A DNA stretch of 44,562 nt from Micromonospora sp. RP3T. GTDB lineage: Bacteria > Actinomycetota > Actinomycetes > Mycobacteriales > Micromonosporaceae. A program made the translations under genes and the position numbers. Below, piece after piece: positions 1 through 8,339 of the stretch. The notes beneath the pieces were generated by a model. It was given only the letters and a program-made list of their open reading frames with translations. It was not told the DNA's origin and searched no databases. The DNA lies in NCBI RefSeq assembly GCF_003027925.1, contig NZ_PYPS01000049.1, forward strand, positions 1 to 44,562, in the 5' to 3' direction. Each line of letters opens with the position of its first letter. Positions within the stretch are counted from its first letter, which is position 1.

Positions 1-1
1 A

Positions 2-120
2 GTTACGGCGGTCATGGCGGAGGGGAAACGCCCGGTTACATTCCGAACCCGGAAGCTAAGCCCTCCAGCGCCGATGGTACTGCACTCGGGAGGGTGTGGG
101 AGAGTAGGACACCGCCGGAC
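2..120 (+). rRNA. rrf: 5S ribosomal RNA
   Basis: This is a complete 5S rRNA, a component of the large ribosomal subunit. The core CCGAACCCGGAAGCTAAG is present at about 54-71. The 5' GGCGGT and 3' ACCGCC arms can pair to close helix I. The length of about 119 nt is normal. It lies at the left edge, so the 16S and 23S genes of the operon should be just outside the window. Exact ends are good to a few bases. Confidence 0.97.
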
Positions 121-130
121 AATCTTCGAG

Positions 131-160
131 TTCAGGGCCACCCTTCGGGGTGGCCCTGAA
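131..160 (+). terminator. rrn operon terminator hairpin
   Basis: A perfect 13-bp stem (TTCAGGGCCACCC at 131-143 against GGGTGGCCCTGAA at 148-160) closes on a stable TTCG tetraloop. It starts 10 nt after the 5S gene, as expected for the intrinsic terminator of the rRNA operon. There is no strong U-tract, which is common in high-GC actinomycetes. Confidence 0.9.
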
Positions 161-332
161 CTGCGTTCCCGCCCGAACCGGCGGAATCTCCACGGCCCAC
201 CCGTCGTGTCTCGTACCGTCGAGCCGGGGCCGCTCCGCGTGTCCCCCGCCGAGCCGGGCGGATTCGTCAAACGTGACGTGACGAACGGCGTGTTCGGGAT
301 CGGTACGGGCCGACCGGGGTACAGGAGTGGTC

Positions 333-959
333 ATGGAGATCGGAATCATCGGGTCGGGGCACATCGGGGGCACCCTCACCCGTCGTCTGAGTTCACTCGG
401 CCACGACGTCGCGGTAACCAACTCCCGCGGCCCGCAGAGCCTGACCGACCTCGCCGCCGAGACCGGCGCCCGGGCCGTCAGCCTGGAGGAGGCGGTCCAG
501 GGCGCGGAACTCGTGGTCGTCGCGATCCCGCTGAAGGCGGTGCCGCAACTGCCGGCGTCGCTCTTCGACGGCAAGCTGGTCGTGGACGCGAACAACTACT
601 ACCCCCAGCGCGACGGCGACGTGGCCGAGCTGCTGGACCGTAGTCTCAGCTCCAGCCGGTGGACCGCCGACCACCTCAAGGGCGCCCGGGTGGTCAAGGC
701 CTTCAACAACATCCAGGCGGCGCACCTGATGGACGCGGGCAAGCCGACGGGCACGCCGGGCCGCATCGGTCTGCCGGTCGCCGGCGACGACGAGGACGCC
801 AAGCGGGTCGTCATGGGGATCGTGGCGGAGCTGGGCTTCGACCCGGTCGACGCGGGCACGCTCGACGAGAGCTGGCGGCAGCAGCCGGACACGCCGGTGT
901 ACGGCACCGACCGGGACGCGGACGGCGTACGGGAGGGTCTGGCCGCGGCGCGGCCCTGA
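333..959 (+). CDS. NADPH-dependent F420 reductase-type NAD(P)-binding oxidoreductase
   Basis: The 208-residue protein starts directly with a Rossmann fold whose dinucleotide motif is G7-S-G-H-I-G12. It then shows the pattern of the F420_oxidored (Pfam NAD-binding) family: a VVVAIPLKAV strand, DANNYYPQRDG, VVKAFNNI, and a C-terminal GLPVAGDDEDAKRVV/WRQQPDTPVYG segment. Such proteins move hydride between NADPH and F420 or act as small NADP-dependent reductases; the substrate cannot be told from sequence. ATG 333 is preferred because AGGAG lies 5 nt upstream; a GTG at 327 overlaps that ribosome site. The gene stands alone between the rrn terminator and a hairpin shared with the convergent VanW gene. 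Confidence 0.85.
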   Translation: MEIGIIGSGHIGGTLTRRLSSLGHDVAVTNSRGPQSLTDLAAETGARAVSLEEAVQGAELVVVAIPLKAVPQLPASLFDGKLVVDANNYYPQRDGDVAELLDRSLSSSRWTADHLKGARVVKAFNNIQAAHLMDAGKPTGTPGRIGLPVAGDDEDAKRVVMGIVAELGFDPVDAGTLDESWRQQPDTPVYGTDRDADGVREGLAAARP

Positions 960-973
960 TCGCACCGAGCACG

Positions 974-1002
974 AAGAAGGCCCCGCTGTGCGGGGCCTTC
1001 TT
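974..1002. terminator. bidirectional terminator between convergent genes
   Basis: A perfect 12-bp stem (AAGAAGGCCCCG / CGGGGCCTTCTT) has a 5-nt loop. It lies 14 nt after the oxidoreductase stop and 10 nt beyond the stop of the minus-strand VanW gene. The TTCTT run on one side and AAGAA on the other suit termination in both directions. Confidence 0.85.
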
Positions 1003-1012
1003 GGCGTCCGGG

Positions 1013-2833
1013 TCAGGCCCCCGGCTCGGGGGCGCAGATGAAGCGCGGTTCGGCGTCGTACCGCCAGCTGAACTTCTCCCGCTTGACGACCTTGCCGTCC
1101 TTCTTGATCACCCGGAACGCGTCCTGGGCGAATCCCACCCCACCGGCGGCGGAGATGCAGTCCGGACCCGGCTTGAGGTAGACCGTCTTCGGCTGGGTGA
1201 CGTTCCGGCGCGGGCCGTACTCGGTCTTCACGCTGTCGTAGATCTTCGTGCTCCAGATCGACACGGTGATCGAGCTGCCCGTGTACGAGGTGTCGATGAG
1301 CACGCCGTGCGGCGTGTTGTTGCGGAACTTGAAGTCGAGCTGCGGCCAGTAGATGGTCGACTCGATGACGGCCGGGTAGCGGCTGAAGTAGAACGAGTGC
1401 GGCTTGTGCTCGACGTCCTCCAGCCCGGCGTAGTAGCTCGCGTTGAACAGCGTGGTGGTGAACTGCGAGACACCGCCGCCCACGCCCGGCACCAGCTTGC
1501 CGTTCACGATCGTCGGCGCGTCCTGGTAGCCCTGGTCGTAGCCGCGTTCGCCGGTGTGCGCGTTGAGCGAGAAGGTTTCTCCCGGCTTGACGATCGTGCC
1601 GTCCACGTCCTTGGCCGCCTGGACGATGTTCTGGCTGCGCGGGGAGGAGAGGCCACCGGTGAACCGGGTGGTGAAGGTGGAGACCCGTTCCTTGATGCCC
1701 AGCTCGGCCAGCTTGGCCTCGGTCAGCTCCGGCGCGGCCGGCTTCAGCTCGGCGGTCACCGTGCGGTCGGTCGACTTCGGCAACACCGCGAGCAAGGCGG
1801 GCCCGAGCGCGGCGGCGTCGACCTGGCGGCCGGCCCGGCTCGGCACCACCTTCGGTTTGCCGCCACTGATGGTCAGCCCGGCGTCGCGGGGCTCCACCTC
1901 CAGCGTCGCCAGCTTGCCGCCGAGCGCGGCGCGCAAGCGCTTGACGTCGACCCTGGGGATGATCTTTCCGGCGTCGTCGGTGGGGAAGCGCAGCGACCTG
2001 GCGATGGCGGCGGGCGGGATGGTGACCGAGCCGCCGTCGGTGGTGAGCGTGACCGGTGCGGCGACGGCGGGCCGGGCCAGCTCGGTGACGAGCCGGTCGA
2101 CCTCCTCCCGGGTGGTCGTCGGCCACTGCTCCACCAGGGGCACGGTGACCGGTCGGGCGGCCAGCCACGCCGAGGTGACCGCCGTCGTCGCGGCGGTCGT
2201 GTCGACGGTCAGCGCCGGCTTCGGGTAGACCGGCTTCGGGGTGGTGCCGGTCCAGATGATGGTCGGCATGGTCATCTCGCGGCCCTGGTCGCCCGCCGCC
2301 TTGCGCAGGGCGGCAGCCAGTCGGTCGGCGTCGACCGTGACCACCGGCTCGACCGCGCGGGAGCCGACCAGTCGGCTGACCGCGTGCGCGTCGGCGGCGG
2401 CCGCCGCCGCCACGGTGGCGTCCACGTCGACGGTGAGCCCGACGTCGGCCGGCTTCAGCTCGACCTTCTTCTCGCCCACGGTCACGGTGATCGGGGCGTT
2501 CAGCGCGTCGGCGCGGCGTTCCAGCTCGGTGCGCAGCGCGCGGGCCGCCTCGGCCCGGCTCCGGCCGCCCAGCTCGGTGCCGAGCACCGTGGTGCCGCGG
2601 GGCACGTCACCGGCGTACGCGTAGGCGCCGACGCCGACGCCGCCGGCGAGCACGGCGGCGGTGATCCCGCCGGCCAGCAGCAGCCGGGCGCGGCGGGAGC
2701 GCGGCGGCTTCCCCGGGTCGCCGGTGGGCGGTGTGGCGACCGGCTCCAGCTCGACCCCGGGCCAGCTCACCGCCGCCACCTTGATGGTGGGGCGGTCGTC
2801 GGCGGCCGGCACCTTCTCGCCGTACATCGTCAC
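1013..2833 (-). CDS. VanW family protein with YoaR-like peptidoglycan-binding domains
   Basis: The protein is about 606 residues. It has a cytoplasmic N-terminus of roughly 50 residues, one membrane anchor (ARLLLAGGITAAVLAGGVGVGAYA split by charge at RRAR), then a long extracellular part. That part contains repeated YoaR/PG-binding-4-like modules (VTVGEKKVELKPADVGLTVD, LTTDGGSVTIPPAAIARSL, VEPRDAGLTISGGKPKVVPS) and a C-terminal VanW domain with the hallmark NAHTGERGYDQGY...GVGGGVSQFTTTLFNA and YPAVIESTIYW. VanW proteins occur in some vancomycin-resistance clusters and in many actinomycetes without them; a role in cell-wall metabolism is likely but the biochemistry is not established. GTG 2833 is chosen because GAGG lies 5 nt upstream; ATG 2827 is the alternative. 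No van genes are nearby, so resistance should not be inferred. Confidence 0.88.
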   Translation of the reverse strand: MTMYGEKVPAADDRPTIKVAAVSWPGVELEPVATPPTGDPGKPPRSRRARLLLAGGITAAVLAGGVGVGAYAYAGDVPRGTTVLGTELGGRSRAEAARALRTELERRADALNAPITVTVGEKKVELKPADVGLTVDVDATVAAAAAADAHAVSRLVGSRAVEPVVTVDADRLAAALRKAAGDQGREMTMPTIIWTGTTPKPVYPKPALTVDTTAATTAVTSAWLAARPVTVPLVEQWPTTTREEVDRLVTELARPAVAAPVTLTTDGGSVTIPPAAIARSLRFPTDDAGKIIPRVDVKRLRAALGGKLATLEVEPRDAGLTISGGKPKVVPSRAGRQVDAAALGPALLAVLPKSTDRTVTAELKPAAPELTEAKLAELGIKERVSTFTTRFTGGLSSPRSQNIVQAAKDVDGTIVKPGETFSLNAHTGERGYDQGYQDAPTIVNGKLVPGVGGGVSQFTTTLFNASYYAGLEDVEHKPHSFYFSRYPAVIESTIYWPQLDFKFRNNTPHGVLIDTSYTGSSITVSIWSTKIYDSVKTEYGPRRNVTQPKTVYLKPGPDCISAAGGVGFAQDAFRVIKKDGKVVKREKFSWRYDAEPRFICAPEPGA

Positions 2834-3014
2834 TGCAACCTCATCGGAAGGACACGTGCGGGGACCGCTTCCCCCGCGGGAGACACCTACGGTAACCAAC
2901 GCTCGGGCCGGTCGGGAGGGTCCGGCCGGGCGGTCGTGTCGGGCGGGCGGCGGTGTCGTACCGATCACCCGTTTCGGGGCCCCGTTCACGCCCTGGTCGT
3001 GACACGGTGGGCGG

Positions 3015-3938
3015 GTGCGGGCGGACGAGCGCGGGTTGGCGTACGGCGGTGGCTGGCTGGACCGGGCGGCGGAGCTGCGCGGGGACGCGAACTGGCTGGC
3101 CGAGCGGCGGACCGATCCGGCGAGTGTGGTGCTGCCGTGCTGGCGGGACCGGTGCCTGGTGGACGCCGGGCGGGCACCGGTGCGGCCGACCGTGGTGGAC
3201 GGGGCCGGGTTGCTCGCCGCCGCCGACGAGACGGTCTTCCTGGGGCTGGACGCGGGCCGGGCGGTGTTCGCCGCCGACCTGTCCGGCCGGGATGAGGGCG
3301 AGGCCCGCGAGCTGGCCGGCGCGGTCGAGGCGGTGGACGTCCGCGCCCTGGTGGGCGGGCTGACGCCGGCGGAGGCCGCGCTCCAGGCGTACGCGAAGGG
3401 GTTGCTGCACTGGCATCGGGGCCAGCGGTTCTGCGGTGCGTGCGGGGCGGCGACGGTGGCCGGCTCGGGCGGGCACGTCCGGTCCTGCACCGGGCCGGGC
3501 TGCGCCCGGTTGTTCTTCCCGCGGATCGAGCCGGCGGTCATCGTGCTGGTCGAGGTGCCCGGTGAGCCGGAGCGTTGCCTGCTGGGGCGGCATCGCGGGG
3601 CGGCGGAGGATGCCTGGTCGCTGCTGGCCGGGTTCGTGGAGATCGGCGAGAGCCTGGAGGACGCGGTCCGGCGGGAGCTGGCCGAGGAGGTGGGCGTGTC
3701 CGTGCGGGCGGTGACCTATCAGGGTTCGCAGGCGTGGCCGTTTCCGGCCGGGTTGATGGTGGGGTTCCGAGCGACGGCGGTGTCGACGCGCGTCCGGGTC
3801 GACGACGAGGAGCTGGTGGCGGCGCGCTGGTTCACCCGGGCGGAGCTGCGGGCGCGGGTGGCGGCGGGGCATCCCCTCGGCCGGGTCGACTCGATCGACA
3901 GCCACCTGCTGGAGTCGTGGTTGGACGAGCGGGGCTGA
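3015..3938 (+). CDS. nudC: NAD(+) diphosphatase, NudC-type Nudix hydrolase
   Basis: The 307-residue protein carries all NudC marks. Four cysteines (C140, C143, C158, C163) form the zinc ribbon between the N-terminal domain and the catalytic domain. The Nudix box G-x5-E-x7-RELxEEVGV spans residues 206-228. The family signature SQPWPFP appears as SQAWPFP (238-244), one substitution. NudC splits NAD(H) into AMP and NMN(H) and can remove NAD caps from RNA 5' ends in bacteria tested. The GTG start at 3015 directly follows a G-rich GGTGGGCGG stretch. It is divergent from the VanW gene, with about 180 bp between the starts. Confidence 0.9.
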   Translation: MRADERGLAYGGGWLDRAAELRGDANWLAERRTDPASVVLPCWRDRCLVDAGRAPVRPTVVDGAGLLAAADETVFLGLDAGRAVFAADLSGRDEGEARELAGAVEAVDVRALVGGLTPAEAALQAYAKGLLHWHRGQRFCGACGAATVAGSGGHVRSCTGPGCARLFFPRIEPAVIVLVEVPGEPERCLLGRHRGAAEDAWSLLAGFVEIGESLEDAVRRELAEEVGVSVRAVTYQGSQAWPFPAGLMVGFRATAVSTRVRVDDEELVAARWFTRAELRARVAAGHPLGRVDSIDSHLLESWLDERG

Positions 3939-4327
3939 GCTGTCTCCGGTCGGTGGCGTGGTCCCGGCCGGACGGGTGATCGGCACCTCACCCACAGCGC
4001 CTTGCCAGCTTGCCGTTACCGAACTGTGATGTTTGGCAGTGACGACTACCACAGGTGAAACCTGTTCGGCATCCTGTCGTAATCAGGCCGGTTTGCCCTG
4101 ACCTGCTTGCCCCAGGGATGTTAACCGTTGGTAACCAGGGGCGATCTTGATATCACGACTGTGTTACCCGTCAGTAGCTTGGGGCTTGTGAGGTCTGTCG
4201 CTTCGCGAGAGCATCCAATCCGCGACCGCGCGGCCGTTCGGCACAACGGCATCCGCGCCGCCCCGCAGCTTTCCCGTCCCGCGTCGCGTCCCGCGTCCGG
4301 CGACGCACCCCCGTCGAGGAGGACCTT
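3939..4327. other. 389-bp intergenic region upstream of the DUF6230 gene
   Basis: No credible gene was seen. The stretch holds two 16-nt operator-like sequences (4120-4135 and 4163-4178, listed separately) and presumably the promoter of the DUF6230/DUF6114 pair. The part after about 4190 is probably a long 5' untranslated leader ending in a strong GAGGAGG ribosome site at 4316-4322. Confidence 0.6.
4120..4178 (+). promoter_or_regulatory. putative pair of repressor/activator binding sites
   Basis: GTTAACCGTTGGTAAC (4120-4135) and GTTACCCGTCAGTAGC (4163-4178) match at most positions and each is an imperfect inverted repeat with GTTA and GTAAC-like half-sites. Their starts are 43 nt apart, about four helical turns. 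A TTGATA hexamer at 4147-4152 lies between them. The pattern suits a TetR-type dimer. The regulator is unknown and not in this window, so this is an inference from symmetry and repetition. Confidence 0.42.
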
Positions 4328-4939
4328 GTGAGTGAATCGGAGAACCGTCAGCCGAGTGGCGGCACCCGCTGGCGGCGCTTCGCCGCGATGATGGTGCCGG
4401 CGACGGTCGTGGCCGGCGGCATCGTGTTGGGCATGGCCAACGGCGCCATCGCGGCCTCGTTCGCGGTGTCGGGGCAGACCTTCAAGGTCGGCGCCACGAA
4501 GCTGGAGGGCAACGGCTTCAAGCAGTACGGCGGCATGGTCGAGGAGAAGAACGGCACCAAGCACCCGGTCGCCGTCTCCGAGATCGCCGACGCCAAGCTC
4601 TACGACCTCTGCCAGTCGGTAAACGCCAGCCTGCCGGGCATCCCGATCGTGCTGACCATCAACGCCGGTGGCGACGGCAAGCCGGCCACCGCCACCAACC
4701 TGCTGATCGACATGGACTCGCTCGCCGGCGACGCCACGTTCGAGAACATCCAGATCGGCCGTGACGCCAACGACCTCAACGCGACGAAGGGCCAGCCCGG
4801 CGGGTTCGGGCAGAGCGCGGACAAGGTGACCATCACGAAGCTGGAGCAGGTGGCGCGCTCCACCAGCGCCGGCGTCTTCACCCTCAACGGCCTGAAGCTG
4901 AAGGTCAACGTGGGCAAGGACGCCAAGGAGTGCTTCTGA
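4328..4939 (+). CDS. DUF6230 family membrane-anchored protein
   Basis: The 203-residue protein has a short basic cytoplasmic tail (RWRRF near residue 15), one hydrophobic segment (about 20-40, AAMMVPATVVAGGIVLGMAN), then an exported domain beginning AIAASFAVSGQTFKVGATKLEGNGFKQYGG. The last stretch and VGATKLEGxGF are typical of the actinobacterial DUF6230 family, sometimes labelled cholesterol-esterase-like. I see no GxSxG serine-hydrolase motif, so enzymatic activity should not be assumed. Two cysteines, one late in the domain and one near the C-terminus, could form a disulfide. GTG 4328 has GAGGAGG with 5-nt spacing. It is followed by a DUF6114 gene, the usual partner in actinomycetes, with a 34-nt palindrome between them. 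Function is unknown; a cell-envelope role is likely. Confidence 0.82.
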   Translation: MSESENRQPSGGTRWRRFAAMMVPATVVAGGIVLGMANGAIAASFAVSGQTFKVGATKLEGNGFKQYGGMVEEKNGTKHPVAVSEIADAKLYDLCQSVNASLPGIPIVLTINAGGDGKPATATNLLIDMDSLAGDATFENIQIGRDANDLNATKGQPGGFGQSADKVTITKLEQVARSTSAGVFTLNGLKLKVNVGKDAKECF

Positions 4940-4947
4940 TCTGATGG

Positions 4948-4981
4948 CGAGGCTCGCGGAGGGCGCCCTCCGCGAGCCTCG
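4948..4981. terminator. 34-nt perfect palindrome between DUF6230 and DUF6114 genes
   Basis: CGAGGCTCGCGGAGGGC is followed at once by its reverse complement, giving a 34-nt perfect inverted repeat 8 nt after the DUF6230 stop. In RNA it would form a very stable hairpin. As the next gene begins 38 nt later in the same direction, it is more likely a partial terminator or mRNA stabiliser that sets expression ratios than a full stop. Confidence 0.7.
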
Positions 4982-5019
4982 GCCATGTCTCACCCCGTCA
5001 GCACCGCCAGGAGGAGTAC

Positions 5020-6552
5020 GTGACAACCGCCGAGACGCAGCAGGCCCGGCCGGGTCGGCCCGGCCAGGCGTGGCGTGGCTTCCGCCGGTGGCGCCGGGCG
5101 CGACCGTTCTGGGGCGGGCTCTTCACCGCGCTGGCCGGTCTGGAGATCTTCGCCACCACCCAGATGAGCCTCAACGGCCTCTCGTTCCAGATGGGGCCCA
5201 CCGGCTTCCTGTCCTGGCTCATCCCGACCATCCTCGTGACCTGCGGCATGCTGCTCTGGTTCAGCCCTGCCCAGCGGATGTTCTACGCGGTGGTCGCGGC
5301 GATCACCGCGCTCTACTCGCTGATCGGCGTGAACCTCGGCGGCTTCTTCATCGGCCTGCTGCTCGGCATGATCGGCAGCGCGCTCGGCTTCGCCTGGGTG
5401 CCGCGCAAGGAAGCCGCCGGCGACCCGAAGCCGGCCCAGCCGGTCGACGAGCCGGCGACGGAGCCGGCCGAGGAGCCGGAGCCGGCGCTGGTCGACGAGT
5501 TGCTGCCGCCCCGGCAGCGGCAGGACGACGCCACCGGCGTCCTCACCGACACGTTGCCGGAGCCGCGTAACCCGCTGCGCGAGGCGTCACCCGTCGACCC
5601 CGCCGGGCCGGACACGCCCCACGGCCCGGGCTACGCGCCCCGGGCGTACGCGATCCTGCTGGTTCTCGCGGTCTCCCTGGCCGGCCTGGTGGCGCTCCGC
5701 GACCAGCGGCCGGCGGTCGCCGCGCCGGCGGCCTGCCCGACCACGTCGGCGCCGGCGCCGAAGCCGTCCGCCTCGAAGACCGCGTCGGCGTCGCCGTCGG
5801 CCAGCCCGAGCGCCACCGCCACGACCGCGCCGCCGGCCGAGGACCCGGACGGCAACCTGCTGACCGACCTCGTCGACGGCATCACCGGCCTGTTCACCGG
5901 CGGGGAGGAGGAGGCCGAGCCGTCGCCGTCGCCGTCGCCGACGACCGTGGCCCCCGCCGCCGCAGCCGCCACGCCGAGCGGGAGCGGTACGCCGAAGCCC
6001 AGCGGCAGCGCCAAGCCGTCGACCCCGGCGAAGCCGGGCGCCGACTGCGACGACGCCGACCCCGCCCCGACCAAGCCCAAGCCGGTCGAGGAGGGCAAGC
6101 CGCTGCCCAAGCTGGCCGCCGACCCCGACCAGCCACTCGTGGCCGACCCGCCCTCCCGGCTCACCGGCTCCAAGGTGACCATGACCGGGCTGCGCTTCGA
6201 GGGCATCGTCGAGCTGCCCACCTACCGGGGCAAGCTCAAGTGCCTGAAGTTCACCATGGACAAGGCGGTCACCGACGACTTCACGCTGCTGGCCAACGGC
6301 CCGGCGGGCAAGAAGCAGCGGTACGTCACCGACCGGCTCACCGTCTCCGGTGACGTCGCGTTCTACGCCACCCGGTTCGTCGGGCACCTGCTCGGTATCA
6401 AGATCACGCTGACGCCGGAGCTGCCCTTCCCGGACGGCATCCCGATCACCTCGCCGATCCCGATCAGCTTCGACGACCCGGTGATCGAGCTGGCGTACGA
6501 GCGCTCGAAGTCGCTCACCGCGGAGCCGGTGCTCCGGGTCGACCTGGCCTGA
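5020..6552 (+). CDS. DUF6114 domain membrane protein with long C-terminal extension
   Basis: The 510-residue protein starts at GTG 5020 behind AGGAGGAG. Residues about 25-130 are the DUF6114 region, with four membrane segments and the recognisable RPFWGGLFTALAGLEI. A Pro/Glu/Ala linker leads to a fifth membrane helix at about 207-225 (AYAILLVLAVSLAGLVAL). A Ser/Pro/Ala/Thr-rich stretch of about 150 residues follows, and then a folded-looking C-terminal domain at about 375-510 (from LTGSKVTMTGLRFEG to the end). DUF6114 proteins I know from the family are usually only the first membrane block, so the extension is notable. The linker composition suggests a wall-spanning stalk that displays the last domain outside the cell. 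It should act with the DUF6230 protein encoded upstream. Function is unknown. Confidence 0.8.
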   Translation: MTTAETQQARPGRPGQAWRGFRRWRRARPFWGGLFTALAGLEIFATTQMSLNGLSFQMGPTGFLSWLIPTILVTCGMLLWFSPAQRMFYAVVAAITALYSLIGVNLGGFFIGLLLGMIGSALGFAWVPRKEAAGDPKPAQPVDEPATEPAEEPEPALVDELLPPRQRQDDATGVLTDTLPEPRNPLREASPVDPAGPDTPHGPGYAPRAYAILLVLAVSLAGLVALRDQRPAVAAPAACPTTSAPAPKPSASKTASASPSASPSATATTAPPAEDPDGNLLTDLVDGITGLFTGGEEEAEPSPSPSPTTVAPAAAAATPSGSGTPKPSGSAKPSTPAKPGADCDDADPAPTKPKPVEEGKPLPKLAADPDQPLVADPPSRLTGSKVTMTGLRFEGIVELPTYRGKLKCLKFTMDKAVTDDFTLLANGPAGKKQRYVTDRLTVSGDVAFYATRFVGHLLGIKITLTPELPFPDGIPITSPIPISFDDPVIELAYERSKSLTAEPVLRVDLA

Positions 6553-6572
6553 TCCGGGCGCACCACGGAAAC

Positions 6573-6606
6573 GGCCGGGCGTCGGAGGTCCCTCCGACGC
6601 CCGGCC
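6573..6606. terminator. terminator between convergent genes
   Basis: GGCCGGGCGTCGGAGG (6573-6588) and its exact complement (6591-6606) are separated by only 2 nt, a 34-nt near-perfect palindrome. It lies 20 nt after the DUF6114 stop and 10 nt from the stop of the convergent DUF885 gene, so it can serve both. Confidence 0.88.
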
Positions 6607-6616
6607 ACCGTCGTCC

Positions 6617-8287
6617 TCAGAGCCTGCCCAGCGCCCGACGCAGCGGGTCGAGCCCCAGCGCGCCCAGGTCGAGCGCCTGGCGGTGGAACTCCTTCAGGTC
6701 GAAGTCGGCGCCCTTGCGGGCCTTCGCGTCCTCCCGGGCCTGCAACCAGATCCGCTCACCGACCTTGTAGGAGGGGGCCTGCCCCGGCCAGCCGAGGTAG
6801 CGGTTCAGCTCGAAGCGCAGCGTCTCGTCCGGCACCCGGCAGTGCGCCCGCATGAACTCCCAACCCAGCTCCGGCGTCCAGCGCTCGCCCGGGTGGAAGC
6901 CGAACGGATTGTCCGCCGGGATCTCCAGCTCCAGGTGCATGCCGATGTCGACGATCACCCGGGCCGCCCGCAACGCCTGCCCGTCGAGCATGCCGAGCCG
7001 GTCCCCCGGGTCGGCCAGGTAGCCCAACTCGTCCATCAGCCGCTCCGAGTAGAGCGCCCAGCCCTCACCGTGCCCGGAGACCCAGCAGAGCAGCCGCTGC
7101 CAGCGATTGAGCAGGTCGGCCCGGACGGCGGTCTGCGCGACCTGGAGGTGATGACCCGGCACCCCCTCGTGGTAGACCGTGGTCACCTCGCGCCAGGTGG
7201 AGAACTCGGTGATGCCCTGCGGCACCGCCCACCACATCCGCCCCGGCCGGGAGAAGTCCTCGCTCGGGCCGGTGTAGTAGATCGCGCCGTCGCTGGTCGG
7301 CGCCAGGCAGCACTCGATCCGGCGGACCTGCTCCGGGATGTCGAAGTGGGTGCCGTCCAGCTCGCTGATCGCCTGGTCGGCGAGCGCCTGCATCCAGTCG
7401 CGGAACGCCTCCTTGCCGCGGACCGTCCGCGCCGGGTCGGCGTCGAGCGCACGGACCGCGTCGTCGACCGAGGCACCGGGGCCGACGATCCGCGCGGCCA
7501 CCGCCCGCATCTCGGCCTCCAGCCGGGCCAGCTCCGCGAAACCCCAGGCGTACGTCTCGTCCAGGTCGACCTTCGCGCCGAGGAAGTACTGCGAGGCCAG
7601 TTCGTAGCGCTCCCGGCCGGCGGCCTGCTTCTGCCGCCCGACGGGGGCCAGCTCGGTGCGGAGGAAGTGCCCGAACTCGGCGGTGGCCGCGGTCGCGGCG
7701 GCGGCGCCCTTGCGCAGCTCGGCGCCGAGCGTGCCGTCCGCGTCGAGGCGTTCGGCCAGGCCGTGGAAGAAGTTGTCGCCCTCCGGGTCGACCCAGATGT
7801 CGCACTGCTTGGCGACCTCGACGAGCTGCACCTGCGAGCTGACCCGGCCGGCCGCCGCCGCCTCACGCAGCGTGCGCTTGTAGCCCTCCAACGCCGACGC
7901 GAAGCGGTTGAGCCGGGTGGCGACGTTCGCCTTCGCCTCCTCGCCGTCGGTCGGCATCAGGTCGAAGACCATCCGCAGCTCGTGCAGCCCACTCGTGATC
8001 ACGCTGACTTCGCTCGTGGTCTCGCCGCTGTCGTAGCGGGCGAGCTCCAGGCCGAGGCGCTCCTGCATCGCCTCCTGCGCGGTCCGCTCCGCCTCGGTCT
8101 CCGCCTCGGTCACGTCGAGCTGGCCCAGCGTGCGCCGGGCCAGCTCGGCACGGGCCGCGTAGCCCTCGGGCGACAGGTCGTCGAGCTGGTCGTCGTAGCC
8201 GGCGATGCCGACGTAGGTGGCCCCGGTCGGGCTCAGCGGAGCCCACTGGGCCACGTACCGGTTGGCGAGGTCATCGATTCGTCCCAC
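6617..8287 (-). CDS. DUF885 family putative metal-dependent hydrolase
   Basis: The 556-residue protein fits DUF885 over its whole length. The N-terminus has the family's LSPTGATYVGIAGYDDQL. The centre has YHEGVPGHHLQ, an HExxH-like metal site (HEGVPGHH), followed by GHGEGWALYSERLMDELGY, whose Glu is the likely third metal ligand. LELEIP and FGFHPGERWTPELGWEFM complete the pattern. Related proteins are thought to be zinc peptidases; no substrate is established. There is no signal peptide, so it should be cytoplasmic. GTG 8287 begins MGRIDDLANRYV; AGGG lies upstream. It is 52 nt downstream of the Uma2 gene on the same strand and may be co-transcribed with it. Confidence 0.9.
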   Translation of the reverse strand: MGRIDDLANRYVAQWAPLSPTGATYVGIAGYDDQLDDLSPEGYAARAELARRTLGQLDVTEAETEAERTAQEAMQERLGLELARYDSGETTSEVSVITSGLHELRMVFDLMPTDGEEAKANVATRLNRFASALEGYKRTLREAAAAGRVSSQVQLVEVAKQCDIWVDPEGDNFFHGLAERLDADGTLGAELRKGAAAATAATAEFGHFLRTELAPVGRQKQAAGRERYELASQYFLGAKVDLDETYAWGFAELARLEAEMRAVAARIVGPGASVDDAVRALDADPARTVRGKEAFRDWMQALADQAISELDGTHFDIPEQVRRIECCLAPTSDGAIYYTGPSEDFSRPGRMWWAVPQGITEFSTWREVTTVYHEGVPGHHLQVAQTAVRADLLNRWQRLLCWVSGHGEGWALYSERLMDELGYLADPGDRLGMLDGQALRAARVIVDIGMHLELEIPADNPFGFHPGERWTPELGWEFMRAHCRVPDETLRFELNRYLGWPGQAPSYKVGERIWLQAREDAKARKGADFDLKEFHRQALDLGALGLDPLRRALGRL

Positions 8288-8339
8288 GGGGCGACCCTAC
8301 GTGACCGGGTCACCCCGGTGTCGAGCCTGTTTGCCGTGT

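Noticed and set aside
393..2168. Long minus-strand open frame across the oxidoreductase and VanW genes
   Set aside because: Composition is Arg/Gly/Pro/Ala repeats typical of a GC-rich shadow frame, and it overlaps two well-supported genes.
1013..2833. Vancomycin-resistance determinant
   Set aside because: VanW-domain proteins are common in actinomycetes outside resistance clusters and no vanHAX or vanRS gene is near.
659..3295. An 878-codon plus-strand open frame opposite the VanW gene
   Set aside because: Antisense shadow; low-complexity translation.
5740..6060. Short tandem GC repeats in the DUF6114 gene as a regulatory repeat
   Set aside because: They encode the Ser/Pro/Ala stalk and keep frame; best explained by the protein.
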